Shown: piece after piece, positions 15,340 to 24,254 of the stretch | Layout: each line of letters starts with the position of its first letter | How positions within the stretch are numbered: position 1 is the stretch's first letter | NCBI RefSeq assembly: GCF_003952185.1 | Contig: NZ_RXFS01000015.1 | Span: 1-64,000 of the forward strand | From: Variovorax sp. 679 | GTDB lineage: Bacteria > Pseudomonadota > Gammaproteobacteria > Burkholderiales > Burkholderiaceae_C | DNA: 64,000 bases | Direction of reading: 5' to 3' | The notes under the pieces: model-generated | Told to the model about the DNA's origin: nothing | What the model saw: the letters and a program-made list of their open reading frames with translations, nothing else | Database searches by the model: none | Position numbers and translations under genes: made by a program

Positions 15340-16503
15340 TTATGGTGTCACATAGTCAGACACGACGACCCATTTCCCGTCCTTGATCTGCGACAAACGG
15401 GACTGGTCGTTCCCAAGGCGCTTCGTGGCCGTGTAGTTGCTCTTCGGGCTGCCGAACATGTCGGGCTCGAAGGTCATGCTGTCCATGGCCTTGATGAAAC
15501 TGTCGGTCGTCAGGTTCGGGCCGGCCTTGGTCGCGGCCTTGATGAACGAGTCGATGATCACGTAGCCGTACACCGAGAACACCGTCGGGTCCTCGTTGAA
15601 CTTGGTCTTGTACTTGTTGGCCCAGAAGCGCAGCGGCTGCGACTGCTCGTCGGTGTAGGGGTTCTGCACGGTCATGGTGGCGTAGACGCCGTCCATCGCC
15701 TTGCCGCCGAGCTTGTGGATCAGGTCGGTGTAGGCCGCGCTCGAGCCCAGGAAGGTCGGGTTGAAGCCGGTCTTGCGCGCCTCGCCCACGGTGCCGATGG
15801 TCTCGCGGATGATGGTGCCGAGCACCACGAGGTCGCAGTTGGCGGCCTTCATCTTCGCGACCTGCGAGCTGAAGTCGGTGGCGCCGCGCTTGAACGATGT
15901 CTTCTCGGCCAGCTCCATGCCCGCGGCCTTCAGGCCTGCCTCGGCGCCGCGCTGCACCTCCAGGCCGAACTCGTCGTCCTGGTAGATGGTGCAGACCTTC
16001 TTGGCGCCCTTGTCCTTGATCATCTTCGGCAGGGCGAGCCGGATCTGGTCGTAGTAGGTGGCCGCGAACGAATACTTCAGCCGGTTCAGCGGCTCGTACA
16101 TTTCGCGCGCCGCCGTGATGGGCATGTAGTTGATGATGTTCTTTTCGAACTGCACCGGCATCGCCGCCATGTTCTGCGCGGTGCCGATGTGGCCGGCCAT
16201 GATGAAGATCTTTTCCTGGTTCACCAGCTTCTGCGCCGCCAGCACCGCCTTCTTCGGGTCGTAGCCCGAATCCTCCACGAACAGCTTGAGCTTGCGGCCG
16301 TTGAGGGCGCCCTGCTCGTTGAGTTCGTCCACGCGCAGCTGCATGCCGTTGCGCGCCTGCTTGCCGAAGCCCGCGAGCGGACCCGACAGGTCCTGGATGG
16401 TGCCGATGCGGATCTCGTCCTTGGTCACGCCCTGCTGCTGCGCGGACGCGAGCGTCGCGATCAGGCCCAGCACGGCCAGCGTCGTCAGTGTCTTGAGCTT
16501 CAT
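15340..16503 (-). CDS. Branched-chain-amino-acid-type ABC transporter substrate-binding protein
   Basis: A 387-residue periplasmic binding protein of the LivJ/Peripla_BP_6 group. The signal peptide is MKLKTLTTLAVLGLIATLASA, and the mature start QQQGVTKDEIRIGTIQDLSGPLAG is typical. I chose the ATG at 16503 over the upstream one at 16554, which would put extra residues before the signal peptide. It is the last gene of a minus-strand operon with acyl-CoA ligase and livFGMH genes. The ligand is probably an aromatic or aliphatic carboxylate rather than an amino acid, inferred from the ligase. Confidence 0.93.
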   Translation of the reverse strand: MKLKTLTTLAVLGLIATLASAQQQGVTKDEIRIGTIQDLSGPLAGFGKQARNGMQLRVDELNEQGALNGRKLKLFVEDSGYDPKKAVLAAQKLVNQEKIFIMAGHIGTAQNMAAMPVQFEKNIINYMPITAAREMYEPLNRLKYSFAATYYDQIRLALPKMIKDKGAKKVCTIYQDDEFGLEVQRGAEAGLKAAGMELAEKTSFKRGATDFSSQVAKMKAANCDLVVLGTIIRETIGTVGEARKTGFNPTFLGSSAAYTDLIHKLGGKAMDGVYATMTVQNPYTDEQSQPLRFWANKYKTKFNEDPTVFSVYGYVIIDSFIKAATKAGPNLTTDSFIKAMDSMTFEPDMFGSPKSNYTATKRLGNDQSRLSQIKDGKWVVVSDYVTP

Positions 16504-16537
16504 GCGGTTGTCTCCTCGGGTTGGCGAAAAAAACGAA

Positions 16538-18394
16538 TCACCGGTACATGGCATCTATGCGCTGCGCGTACTTGGTCTGCACCAGCTTGCGCTTGAGCTT
16601 CATCGTGGGCGTGAGCTCCTCGTCCTCGGCACTGAGCTGCGTCTCGAGCAGAAAGAACTTCTTGATCTGCTCGACGCGCGCGAACCTGGCGTTGACGCGG
16701 TCGATCTCGCCCTGGATCAAATCCTGCACTTCCTTCGTGCGCGTCAGGCTCTCGTAGTTGCTGAACGGCACGTCGTGGTCCTGCGCAAACTTCTCGACGT
16801 TCTCCTGGTCGATCATGACGATCACCGTGAGGTAGGGCCGCTTGTCGCCGATGACCACGGCATCGGTGATGTAGAGGCTGAACTTGAGTTCGTTCTCCAG
16901 CTCGCTCGGCGTCACGTTCTTCCCACCCGCCGTGATGATGATGTCTTTCATCCGGTCGGTGATGCGGAAATACCCGTCCTCGTCCATCACGCCCACGTCG
17001 CCGGTGTGCAGCCAGCCGTCGGCGTCGATGGTCTCCGCCGTCTTCTCGGGCAGGTTGAGGTAACCCATGAAGACATTGGGGCCGCGCACCAGGATCTCGC
17101 CGGTGGCCGCGTCGACGCGCACTTCGTTGTAGCCCGTGGCAGGCCCGATCGAGCCCGGCTTGATGCGCGTGGCCGGCACGGCGGTGGAAGCACCGCACGA
17201 CTCCGTCATGCCCCACACCTCCAGCATCGGCACGCCGAGCGCGAGATACCACTTCACCAGCTCGGGCGAGATGGGCGCCGCACCCGTCACCAGGAAGCGC
17301 GAACGATGGATGCCGATGAGCTTGCGCGCGTTGTCCAGCGCGAGCACGCGCGCGAGCCTGAACTTGGCCTTCAGCGCCGCGCCGACGGCCTCGCCGGCCA
17401 GCACGCGGTTGGCAATCTCCTCGCCCACGCCGATGCTCCACTTGTAGGCAGCTTGCTGCAGCGGACTCGCTTCCTTCAACGCGATCATCACGCCCGAATA
17501 GAACTTCTCCCACACGCGCGGCACGGCGGTGAAGACGGTGGGCGCGATCTCGCGCACGTTCTCGGGCACCGTCTCCGGGTTCTCGACGAAGTTGAGGATG
17601 GAGCCGGTGTACATCGCGAAATACTCGCCGCCCATGCGCTCCGCGATGTGGCACAGCGGCAGGAAGCACATGCGCTCGTCCTTGTCGTCCTGCGCAATGA
17701 GCGTGTTGTAGCCGCGCGCGGTGTACACGAGCCCCGCGTGGCTGTGCATCGCCCCCTTGGGCTTGCCGGTGGTGCCCGAGGTGTAGACGAGGATGGCAAG
17801 GTCTTCGGGCCGGCAGGCCGCCACGGTGCGCTCGACCGCCTGCGGATCGGTCGCCAGGTGCTCGCGGCCGAGGGCGCGCAGCGCGTCGAGGCTCATCACC
17901 GCCGCATCGTCGAGGTCGCGCAACCCTTCCATATCGAACACGATCACGCAGCGCAGCCCCGGCAGGCCGGCGCGCACTTCGAGCGCCTTGTCGAGCTGCT
18001 CGTCGTCTTCCACGAAGAGCACGGTGGTGCGCGAGTCCTCGCAAAGGTAGTGCACCTGCGAGGCCGCATCGGTCGGGTAGATGCCGTTGGACACGCCGCC
18101 GCAGCTGAGCACGGCCAGGTCGGCGAGCACCCATTCGATGACCGTGTTCGACAGGATCGACGCGCACTCCCCGGGCGCGAAGCCGATGGCCTGCAGCCCG
18201 GCCGCGATCTCGCGCACCGCGTCGGCCGTCTGGTGCCAGCTCCAGCTGCGCCAGATGCCCAGCTCCTTCTGCCGCATCCAGATGTTGTCGCCGCGCTGCT
18301 TCACGGCGTTCCAGAACATCGCGGGAATGGTGTCGCCGGGCACGACGACGTCGATCCGGGGTTCGAAGGTGTTGAGTTCCCAGAGTCCTTGCAT
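16538..18394 (-). CDS. AMP-dependent acyl-CoA synthetase
   Basis: A 618-residue adenylate-forming enzyme that activates a carboxylic acid to the acyl-CoA via an acyl-AMP. The core motif YTSGTTGKPKG is near residue 213, and the later GDVGVMDEDGYFRITDRMKDII and GGKNVTPSELE segments are intact. It is of the long-chain type (FadD/FAA1-like, COG1022). Its position inside a liv-type operon suggests it activates the imported acid. It lies between the binding-protein and livF genes with short spacers (34 and 5 bp). Confidence 0.92.
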   Translation of the reverse strand: MQGLWELNTFEPRIDVVVPGDTIPAMFWNAVKQRGDNIWMRQKELGIWRSWSWHQTADAVREIAAGLQAIGFAPGECASILSNTVIEWVLADLAVLSCGGVSNGIYPTDAASQVHYLCEDSRTTVLFVEDDEQLDKALEVRAGLPGLRCVIVFDMEGLRDLDDAAVMSLDALRALGREHLATDPQAVERTVAACRPEDLAILVYTSGTTGKPKGAMHSHAGLVYTARGYNTLIAQDDKDERMCFLPLCHIAERMGGEYFAMYTGSILNFVENPETVPENVREIAPTVFTAVPRVWEKFYSGVMIALKEASPLQQAAYKWSIGVGEEIANRVLAGEAVGAALKAKFRLARVLALDNARKLIGIHRSRFLVTGAAPISPELVKWYLALGVPMLEVWGMTESCGASTAVPATRIKPGSIGPATGYNEVRVDAATGEILVRGPNVFMGYLNLPEKTAETIDADGWLHTGDVGVMDEDGYFRITDRMKDIIITAGGKNVTPSELENELKFSLYITDAVVIGDKRPYLTVIVMIDQENVEKFAQDHDVPFSNYESLTRTKEVQDLIQGEIDRVNARFARVEQIKKFFLLETQLSAEDEELTPTMKLKRKLVQTKYAQRIDAMYR

Positions 18395-18399
18395 GGCGG

Positions 18400-19173
18400 C
18401 TACCTCCAGGTTTTCTTCTTCTTCCAGCGCCGCTCGCCGCGCACGCCGTCATCCTTCATGCCGAGGTAGAACTCCTTGATGTCTTCCTTCTCCCTCAGGC
18501 GTTCGCAGGAGTCTTCCATCACGATGCGGCCGTTCTCCAGCACATAGCCATGGTCGGCCGCGTTGAGCGCCATGTTGGCGTTCTGCTCGACCAGCAGGAT
18601 CGTGGTGCCGCGCTCGCGGTTGATCCGCACCACGATCTCGAAGATCTCCTTCGTCAGCTTCGGGCTGAGGCCGAGGCTGGGTTCGTCCAGCAGGATGAGA
18701 TGCGGCGCCGCCATGATCGCGCGCGAGATCGCCAGCATCTGCTGCTGCCCCCCCGAGAGCAGCCCCGCGTCCTGCGCGGCCCGCTCGCGCAGGATCGGGA
18801 AGTAGCCGTAGACCGTCTCCACGTCGCGTGCCACGCCGTCGCGGTCCTTGCGGGTGTAGGCGCCCATCAGCAGGTTGTCCTTCACCGACAGCAGCGGGAA
18901 CACCTCGCGCCCCTCGGGCACATGGCTCAGCCCCTGCTGCACGATGAAGGCCGGGTCCTTGGCGGTGATGTCCCTGCCCTGGAACTCGATGCTGCCCTTG
19001 CGTGGATCGATGATCCCGGAGATGGTCTTGAGAATGGTCGTCTTGCCCGCGCCGTTCGAGCCGAGCACGGTCACGATCTCGCCCTGTCGTACCCGCAGAC
19101 TCACGCCCCTGATGGCCTTGATGGGGCCGTAGGCGCTCTCGACGTTCATGAGCTGGAGGACTGCGTCGCTCAT
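18400..19173 (-). CDS. livF: ABC transporter ATP-binding protein, LivF type
   Basis: A 257-residue ATPase. Walker A GSNGAGKTT, signature LSGGQQQ and Walker B LILLDEPSLGLSP are all present. The C-terminus extends with a Lys/Trp-rich tail (RGERRWKKKKTWR) beyond the usual end. The start ATG overlaps by 4 bases (ATGA) the stop of an 81-codon frame that fills the gap to livG. It is part of the uptake system with livG, livM, livH and the binding protein. The name livF gives the family position, not the substrate. Confidence 0.93.
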   Translation of the reverse strand: MSDAVLQLMNVESAYGPIKAIRGVSLRVRQGEIVTVLGSNGAGKTTILKTISGIIDPRKGSIEFQGRDITAKDPAFIVQQGLSHVPEGREVFPLLSVKDNLLMGAYTRKDRDGVARDVETVYGYFPILRERAAQDAGLLSGGQQQMLAISRAIMAAPHLILLDEPSLGLSPKLTKEIFEIVVRINRERGTTILLVEQNANMALNAADHGYVLENGRIVMEDSCERLREKEDIKEFYLGMKDDGVRGERRWKKKKTWR

Positions 19174-19415
19174 GGCCGCCCTCCACTACCCAGCCAAGCC
19201 CGGCGTGCGGTGCGGTGCGGGCGCCCCCTCTGTGCCGCCGAGGAGCGCAGCGTTTCGCGGATAAGGGCTCGCAGCTGTCTGAGCGAAGCGAGTTCTGCGA
19301 GACCCCGCGAAACGCGAGCACCGCAGGGGAGCCGCGAAGCGGCCGGCATAGTGGGGGCGACCGCGCCGTGCCGCATGCCGGGCGTCCCTAAACAGATAGC
19401 GAAGAAGGCGCTCAT
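19170..19415 (-). CDS. 81-codon frame derived from a palindromic repeat, doubtful gene
   Basis: This frame exactly bridges livG and livF. Its ATG (19413-19415) overlaps the livG stop as ATGA, and its stop overlaps the livF start as ATGA. The protein is Arg/Ala-rich with no recognised domain, and much of it is a translated palindrome (19250-19315). It is either a spurious frame kept open by the need for translational coupling, or a real small peptide. I favour the first. Confidence 0.35.
   Translation of the reverse strand: MSAFFAICLGTPGMRHGAVAPTMPAASRLPCGARVSRGLAELASLRQLRALIRETLRSSAAQRGRPHRTARRAWLGSGGRP
19250..19315. repeat. Nested palindromic repeat between livG and livF
   Basis: GCGTTTCGCGG (19250-19260) pairs perfectly with CCGCGAAACGC (19305-19315). 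Inside, CTCGCAG (19268-19274) pairs with CTGCGAG (19295-19301). Together they form a long interrupted hairpin like REP/BIME-type dispersed repeats. The surrounding 238-bp spacer is unusual in an operon whose other junctions are 5-34 bp or overlapping, which suggests insertion. Confidence 0.7.
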
Positions 19416-20233
19416 GCCGCCACCCTCCTCAGGCTGCTCACGTCATCCACGGTTCCGAGATAGGCCTCGATGACGCGCGCATCGGCCTGCACCTCTGCGG
19501 GAGACCCGGTGGCCAGCACCTCGCCCTGGTTCATCGCAAGTACCCGGTCCGACACCTTCGACACAAGCGACATGTCGTGCTCGACCATCAGCACCGACAC
19601 GCCCAGCTCATGCTGGATGTCCTGGATCCAGAACGCCATGTCGGCGGTCTCTTCCACGTTGAGACCGGAGGACGGCTCATCGAGCAGCAGCAACTTCGGC
19701 TCGGTGCACAGCGCACGCGCCAGTTCCACCACCTTGCGAACGCCATAGGGCAACCCCGCCACCATCGAATCGCGATGGTGCTGCAGGTCCAGCAGCTCGA
19801 TCACCTGCTCCGCCTTCTCGCGCGCCGCGATCTCCGCGCGTCGCGTGGCGGGCGTGAAGAACACCTCGCTCCAGAAACCCGTCTGCCGGTGCGTGTGCCG
19901 GCCGATCAGCAGGTTGTGCAGCACCGTCGCATGTTCGAACAGCTCGATGTTCTGGAAGGTGCGCGCAATGCCCAGGGCAGCGATCGCATGCGGCGCCTGC
20001 CGGGTCAGCGCGAGCGCCCCGCCTTCCTCGCCGTGCCAGGTGATCTCGCCGGTGGTCGGCGTGTAGATGCGGCTGATCAGGTTGAACACCGTCGTCTTGC
20101 CCGCGCCGTTCGGGCCGATCAGCGTGAACACCTCGCCGCGCCGCACGTCGAAGCTCACCTTGTTGACCGCGAGCACGCCGCCGAAGCGCACGCTCAACTC
20201 CTTCGCGGAAAGAAGAATGTCGCCGCCGCTCAT
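19412..20233 (-). CDS. livG: ABC transporter ATP-binding protein, LivG type
   Basis: A 273-residue ATPase. Walker A GPNGAGKTT, a LivG-like signature region (LPYGVRKVVELARAL) and Walker B LLLLDEPSSGLN are visible. The insert after Walker A (IARTFQNIELFEHATVLHNLL) is typical of LivG. I chose the ATG at 20233, which overlaps the livM stop as ATGA. An open frame runs further upstream through livM but is not coding in that frame. Confidence 0.93.
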   Translation of the reverse strand: MSGGDILLSAKELSVRFGGVLAVNKVSFDVRRGEVFTLIGPNGAGKTTVFNLISRIYTPTTGEITWHGEEGGALALTRQAPHAIAALGIARTFQNIELFEHATVLHNLLIGRHTHRQTGFWSEVFFTPATRRAEIAAREKAEQVIELLDLQHHRDSMVAGLPYGVRKVVELARALCTEPKLLLLDEPSSGLNVEETADMAFWIQDIQHELGVSVLMVEHDMSLVSKVSDRVLAMNQGEVLATGSPAEVQADARVIEAYLGTVDDVSSLRRVAA

Positions 20234-21306
20234 CTCAGCCTGTCCGACTTGGTGAAGGACTTCTGCCGCTTGAACAGGCCCTTGCGGTAGAACGGAAAGA
20301 GCTGAAGCCAGGTGCGGATCTTCAGCCAGCGGCCATACAGCCCCAGCGGCTCGAACAGCACGAACGCGATCAGCACCAGCCCATACACCAGCCCCTGCAG
20401 CCCCGGCGCCTGCCCGATGGCCTCCGGCAGCCAGTCCTTGCCGATGGAAATCAGCTGCGGCATCGCGATCAGGAAGATCGCGCCCAGAAAGGCGCCGTGC
20501 ACCGAGCCGAGCCCGCCGATCACCACCATCAGCAGCAGGTCGATCGACTGCAGGATGCTGAACTGGTCCGGCGAGATGAAGCTCAGCTTGTGCGCATACA
20601 GCGCCCCGCCCAGCCCAGCCAGCGCGGCCGAGATCGCGAACGACATCGTCTTGTAGCGCGCGAGATGGATGCCCATGCTCTGCGCCGAGATCTCCGAATC
20701 GCGGATGGCGACGAAGGCCCGCCCCGTCGGCGAGCGCAGCAGGTTCAGGATGCCCAGCGTGGCCAGCACCGCCACCACGAGGCAAAGAAAGTAGAAGCCC
20801 TCGCCCGAGCCCAGCGACCAGCCGAAGAGCTGCGGCGACTTCACGTGCAGCCCCGCATTGCCGCCCGTCACGCTCTCCCAGCGCGCAAACACTTCCTCGA
20901 CGATGAAACCGAAGGACAGCGTCGCGATGCCGAGGTAGATGCCCTTCACCCGCAACGCCGGCAACGCGACCACCACGCCAACGGCCGCCGACAACGCGGC
21001 CGCCGCAATCAACGCGATCGGAAAAGGCACGCCGAGATTCGTCAGCACGCCCTGCGTGTACGCACCCGCGCCGAGGAAGGCCGCATGCCCGATGGAGAAC
21101 TGCCCCGTGAAGCCGGCCAGCAGCATCAGCCCCAGGCCGACGATGCCGTAGATCAGCACGAAGGTCAGCTGCGCGAGCCAGTACTCGTCGATGATCCACG
21201 GCGCGACGATGAGGAATGCGACGAGCAGGCCATACCAGAACACATGCCCGCCGTGCTTGGCGAGACGAACGTCCTGGTCGTAGCTTGTCTTGAAGATGAA
21301 GCGCAT
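20230..21306 (-). CDS. livM: Branched-chain-type ABC transporter permease, LivM type
   Basis: A 358-residue permease with about nine membrane segments. The family segment GFTGQFSIGHAAFLGAGAYTQG is near residues 65-86, and the loop GGLGSVHGAFLGA near 275-287. It is longer at the C-terminus than typical LivM by a basic tail (PFYRKGLFKRQKSFTKSDRLR). It overlaps livG by 4 bases and follows livH at 7 bp. Confidence 0.93.
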   Translation of the reverse strand: MRFIFKTSYDQDVRLAKHGGHVFWYGLLVAFLIVAPWIIDEYWLAQLTFVLIYGIVGLGLMLLAGFTGQFSIGHAAFLGAGAYTQGVLTNLGVPFPIALIAAAALSAAVGVVVALPALRVKGIYLGIATLSFGFIVEEVFARWESVTGGNAGLHVKSPQLFGWSLGSGEGFYFLCLVVAVLATLGILNLLRSPTGRAFVAIRDSEISAQSMGIHLARYKTMSFAISAALAGLGGALYAHKLSFISPDQFSILQSIDLLLMVVIGGLGSVHGAFLGAIFLIAMPQLISIGKDWLPEAIGQAPGLQGLVYGLVLIAFVLFEPLGLYGRWLKIRTWLQLFPFYRKGLFKRQKSFTKSDRLR

Positions 21307-21313
21307 GGGATGT

Positions 21314-22189
21314 TCAGACCTTCTTGCGCAGCTTTTCGCCGAACAGGCCGTTCGGCTTGATCATGAGCATCAGCAGCACCACGATGTACGGCGCCGTGTC
21401 CTTGAAACCGTCGGGCAGGTAGAAGCCCGCGAACGACTCGACGATGCCGATCACCAGCCCGCCGACGATCGCGCCAGGCAGGCTGCCGAAGCCGCCCACC
21501 ACCGCCGCCGGAAATGCCTTGAGCCCGATGAAGCCCATGTTCGCGTGCACGAAGGTGATGGGCGCGAGCAGCATGCCGGCAATGGCCGCCACAGCCGCCG
21601 CCAGCCCCCACACCAGCCCGTTGAGCCGCTTCACCGGAATGCCCATGTAGTAGGCCGCGAGCTGGTTCTGCGAGGAGGCCTGCATCGCGATGCCCAGCTT
21701 GCTGTAGCGGAACATCGCGAACAGCAGGCCGCACAGGATGGCCGTGGCGACGATGATGACGAACTGCTCCAGGTTGACCACCAGCTCGCCCAGCTTCCAG
21801 ATCTGGTCCTTGTAGGGAACGGCCAGCGTGTGCGTCTCGGTGCCGATACCCGGCACCATGGTGACGAGCCCGCGCGCCACGTAGGCGATGCCGATGGTCA
21901 GCATCACGATGGAGAACTGCGGCTGCCCGAGGATGGGCCGTATCACCACCAGCTCGAGCAGCACGCCGAAGGCCGCCATCGCCACCACCGCGAGGATGGC
22001 CGCGAGCCAGAACGGCATGCCGAACAGCGACATGCCCGCGAACGCGCCGAAGGCCCCGAGCATCATCAGGTCGCCCTGCGCGAAGCTCACGGTCTCGGTG
22101 GCCTTGTAGATCAGCACGAAGCCCAGGGCGATCAGGCCATAGATGCAACCTTGCGCAATGCCCGACAGCAGGAGTTGGAGGATCTGCAT
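21314..22189 (-). CDS. livH: Branched-chain-type ABC transporter permease, LivH type
   Basis: A 291-residue permease with eight or so membrane segments. Signatures are QGCIYGLIALGFVLIYKATETVSFAQGDLMM near the N-terminus and AAVVGGFGSLPGAIVGG near residue 230. It follows the AraC-family gene at 18 bp, so the regulator and transporter appear to be one transcript. It begins the transporter block livH-livM-livG-livF-ligase-binding protein. Confidence 0.93.
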   Translation of the reverse strand: MQILQLLLSGIAQGCIYGLIALGFVLIYKATETVSFAQGDLMMLGAFGAFAGMSLFGMPFWLAAILAVVAMAAFGVLLELVVIRPILGQPQFSIVMLTIGIAYVARGLVTMVPGIGTETHTLAVPYKDQIWKLGELVVNLEQFVIIVATAILCGLLFAMFRYSKLGIAMQASSQNQLAAYYMGIPVKRLNGLVWGLAAAVAAIAGMLLAPITFVHANMGFIGLKAFPAAVVGGFGSLPGAIVGGLVIGIVESFAGFYLPDGFKDTAPYIVVLLMLMIKPNGLFGEKLRKKV

Positions 22190-22207
22190 GGGCCCCTTCC
22201 GCCGCGC

Positions 22208-22978
22208 TTACTGCCGGAAGCCGCCGGCCGCATCGTGCAGCGCGAGGCGGCGCGAACCGGCCACGATGTCGCTGGGCTTGAGGCCGTAGACCTGGCGGAT
22301 CGAATGGCTGAAGTGCGTCGAGTCGGGGTAGCCGGTATCGAGCGCGATGTCGGTCAGCGTGCAGCTCTGGCGCACATAGCGAAGCAGGCTGCGCGCGCGC
22401 TTCCAGGCCCGGAAGGCGCGGAAGGCCATGCCGGTCTCCTGCTTGAACAGGTGCAGGAAGCGAGAGAACGACAGGTGCACGGAAGCTGCGCACTCCTCGG
22501 CCGACATCGGCGCGGCGGGATCGGCGTTGATGGCCTCGGCCACCTTGCGGATGCGCGGATCGAGCGCGCGCGGCGCGAGCGCTTCGCCGAAGAACATCGC
22601 GTCGAAGTCGAAGCCCTCGAAGTCGATGCCGCGCGCCGAGGCCGCCAGCAGGTGCGCATGGGCTTCGCGCACGCGCTGCACGAAGGCCGGCGCATCGACC
22701 GGGCCGCAGTGCTGCAGGAAGGCCGGCATGCGCGCCGGGTCGACCGACTCCGATTCGATCAGCAGGTTGAAGATCAGCGGATATTCGCTTTCCACCTCGT
22801 GCGGCACGTGCGGCGGCACCACGATGAATTCACCGGTCATCCATGCGCCGCCACCGACGCGGATGCGGTTGGGTGGCGCGCCGGCGGGCGACACGTACAC
22901 GCCGTGTCCGCCCATCGTGCGCTCGGCGGTGGCGCCGAGCAGGCCGGCGTAGAACACGCGATGCGGCGTGAGCCACAT
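22208..22978 (-). CDS. AraC-family transcriptional regulator
   Basis: A 256-residue regulator with an N-terminal cupin-like sensor (about 1-150) and a C-terminal double helix-turn-helix (about 155-245), ending YPDSTHFSHSIRQVYGLKPSDIV. I chose the ATG at 22978 (MWLTPHRVFY) because AAGGAGA stands 8 bases upstream; longer frames starting further upstream lack this. It probably controls the liv-type operon that it heads. The inducer is unknown. Confidence 0.9.
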   Translation of the reverse strand: MWLTPHRVFYAGLLGATAERTMGGHGVYVSPAGAPPNRIRVGGGAWMTGEFIVVPPHVPHEVESEYPLIFNLLIESESVDPARMPAFLQHCGPVDAPAFVQRVREAHAHLLAASARGIDFEGFDFDAMFFGEALAPRALDPRIRKVAEAINADPAAPMSAEECAASVHLSFSRFLHLFKQETGMAFRAFRAWKRARSLLRYVRQSCTLTDIALDTGYPDSTHFSHSIRQVYGLKPSDIVAGSRRLALHDAAGGFRQ

Positions 22979-23159
22979 CAGGCGTTCTCCTTGCCTCTCG
23001 GCGCCGCGTCCGGGCGGCGTCGTCCTCGTTCGCTGCATGGTGTTTGTCTCCTGCATCGGTGGACTGCCACTGCGTGGTGGCGTCTTTTGTTGGCTGGATC
23101 GTAGCGGCGGGGGCCGCCCGGGCGGTATCGATTTGCGGCGATTTGCGCGGGGACTTTCC

Positions 23160-24101
23160 CTAGGCCCTCGCAAAGGCTCGGCGCAATTCCGCGGCACACA
23201 GCGCGACCGCCGCATTGGCCTCGTCGAGCACCTTTCCCATGGGCACGAAGCCGTGGATCTGCCGCTCGAAGCACACGTAGACCGCGCTGTTGCCGGCGGC
23301 GGTGAGCGCCTCGGCATACGCGGCGCCTTCGTCGCGCAGCGGGTCGTAGCCGGCGGTGAGCACCAGTGCCGGCGGCAGCTTCGAGAGATCCGGATGCAGC
23401 AGCGGCGAGGCGCGCCAGTCGAGGTCGTGCTTCGGGTCGGTGATGTAGTGGTCGTGGAAGTAGCGGATGGTGTCCGCCGTCAGCAGGTAGCCCTGCCCGT
23501 TGGCCTGGTGCGAAGGGTGGCCGCGCCGCATGTCGGTGGCCGGGTAGATCAGCAGCTGGTAGACGATGGGCAAATCGCCCGCGTCGCGCGCCGCGATCGA
23601 CACCACCGCCGCGAGGTTGCCGCCCGCGCTGTCGCCGCCCACCGCGAGGCGGTTCGCGTCGAGCCCCAGCGCGGCGGCCTCGCGGCGCACCCATCGGGTG
23701 GCGGCCAGCACGTCGTCGACGGCGGCGGGAAAGCGGTGCTCCGGGCCCATGCGGTAGTCGACCGCGACCACCGCGCAGCCCGCGCCGTTGGCGAGCTCCC
23801 GGCACAGCACGTCATGCGTGTCGAGGTCACCGATGACCCAGCCGCCTCCGTGGTAGTACACCAGCACGGGCAGCGGGCCCACGCCGGAGCCCATCGGACG
23901 GTACAGGCGCACCGGGATGGTGCCGTGCGGCCCGTCGGCGGCAAGGTCGCGCACCTCGGCCACTTCGGGCGGCAGCGGCTGCGTGGCGACCCGGCGCTCG
24001 CGGTAGAAGGTCCGCGCGTCGGCAGGCGACAGGGTGTGCGTCGGCGGAATGCCGCGCGCCTCGATGAAGTCCAGCAGGGCGCGCGCCTGGGGATGCAGCA
24101 T
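23160..24101 (-). CDS. Alpha/beta hydrolase, hormone-sensitive-lipase-like esterase
   Basis: A 313-residue carboxylesterase. The oxyanion-hole motif HGGG (84-87) and nucleophile elbow GDSAGG (Ser158) are those of the HSL family; an Asp in GYDPLRDEG and a His in QIHGF near residue 285 complete the triad. There is no signal peptide. The ATG at 24101 has GGAGA five bases upstream. It is a cytoplasmic esterase for short acyl chains by family. It stands alone between the AraC gene and purT; its 180-bp upstream neighbour spacer (22979-23159) holds no feature I can identify. Confidence 0.92.
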   Translation of the reverse strand: MLHPQARALLDFIEARGIPPTHTLSPADARTFYRERRVATQPLPPEVAEVRDLAADGPHGTIPVRLYRPMGSGVGPLPVLVYYHGGGWVIGDLDTHDVLCRELANGAGCAVVAVDYRMGPEHRFPAAVDDVLAATRWVRREAAALGLDANRLAVGGDSAGGNLAAVVSIAARDAGDLPIVYQLLIYPATDMRRGHPSHQANGQGYLLTADTIRYFHDHYITDPKHDLDWRASPLLHPDLSKLPPALVLTAGYDPLRDEGAAYAEALTAAGNSAVYVCFERQIHGFVPMGKVLDEANAAVALCAAELRRAFARA

Positions 24102-24254
24102 GGTGTCTCCGGTGGATCGTTGCGAGCTTCCAGTGTGGAAGGCAACGGGGCCGCGCGGTATCCGCACGCACCCGCATCCGACCGGGCCCGGCAAGCCACC
24201 GCACCATGCCTGCGCCCTTGCGGCGCGGCTTGCGGAAACTGGCTATGCGCCCCT

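Noticed and set aside
19170..19415. 81-codon frame as a true transporter subunit
   Set aside because: No homology seen; Arg/Ala-rich composition fits a translated repeat. Kept in the features as doubtful.
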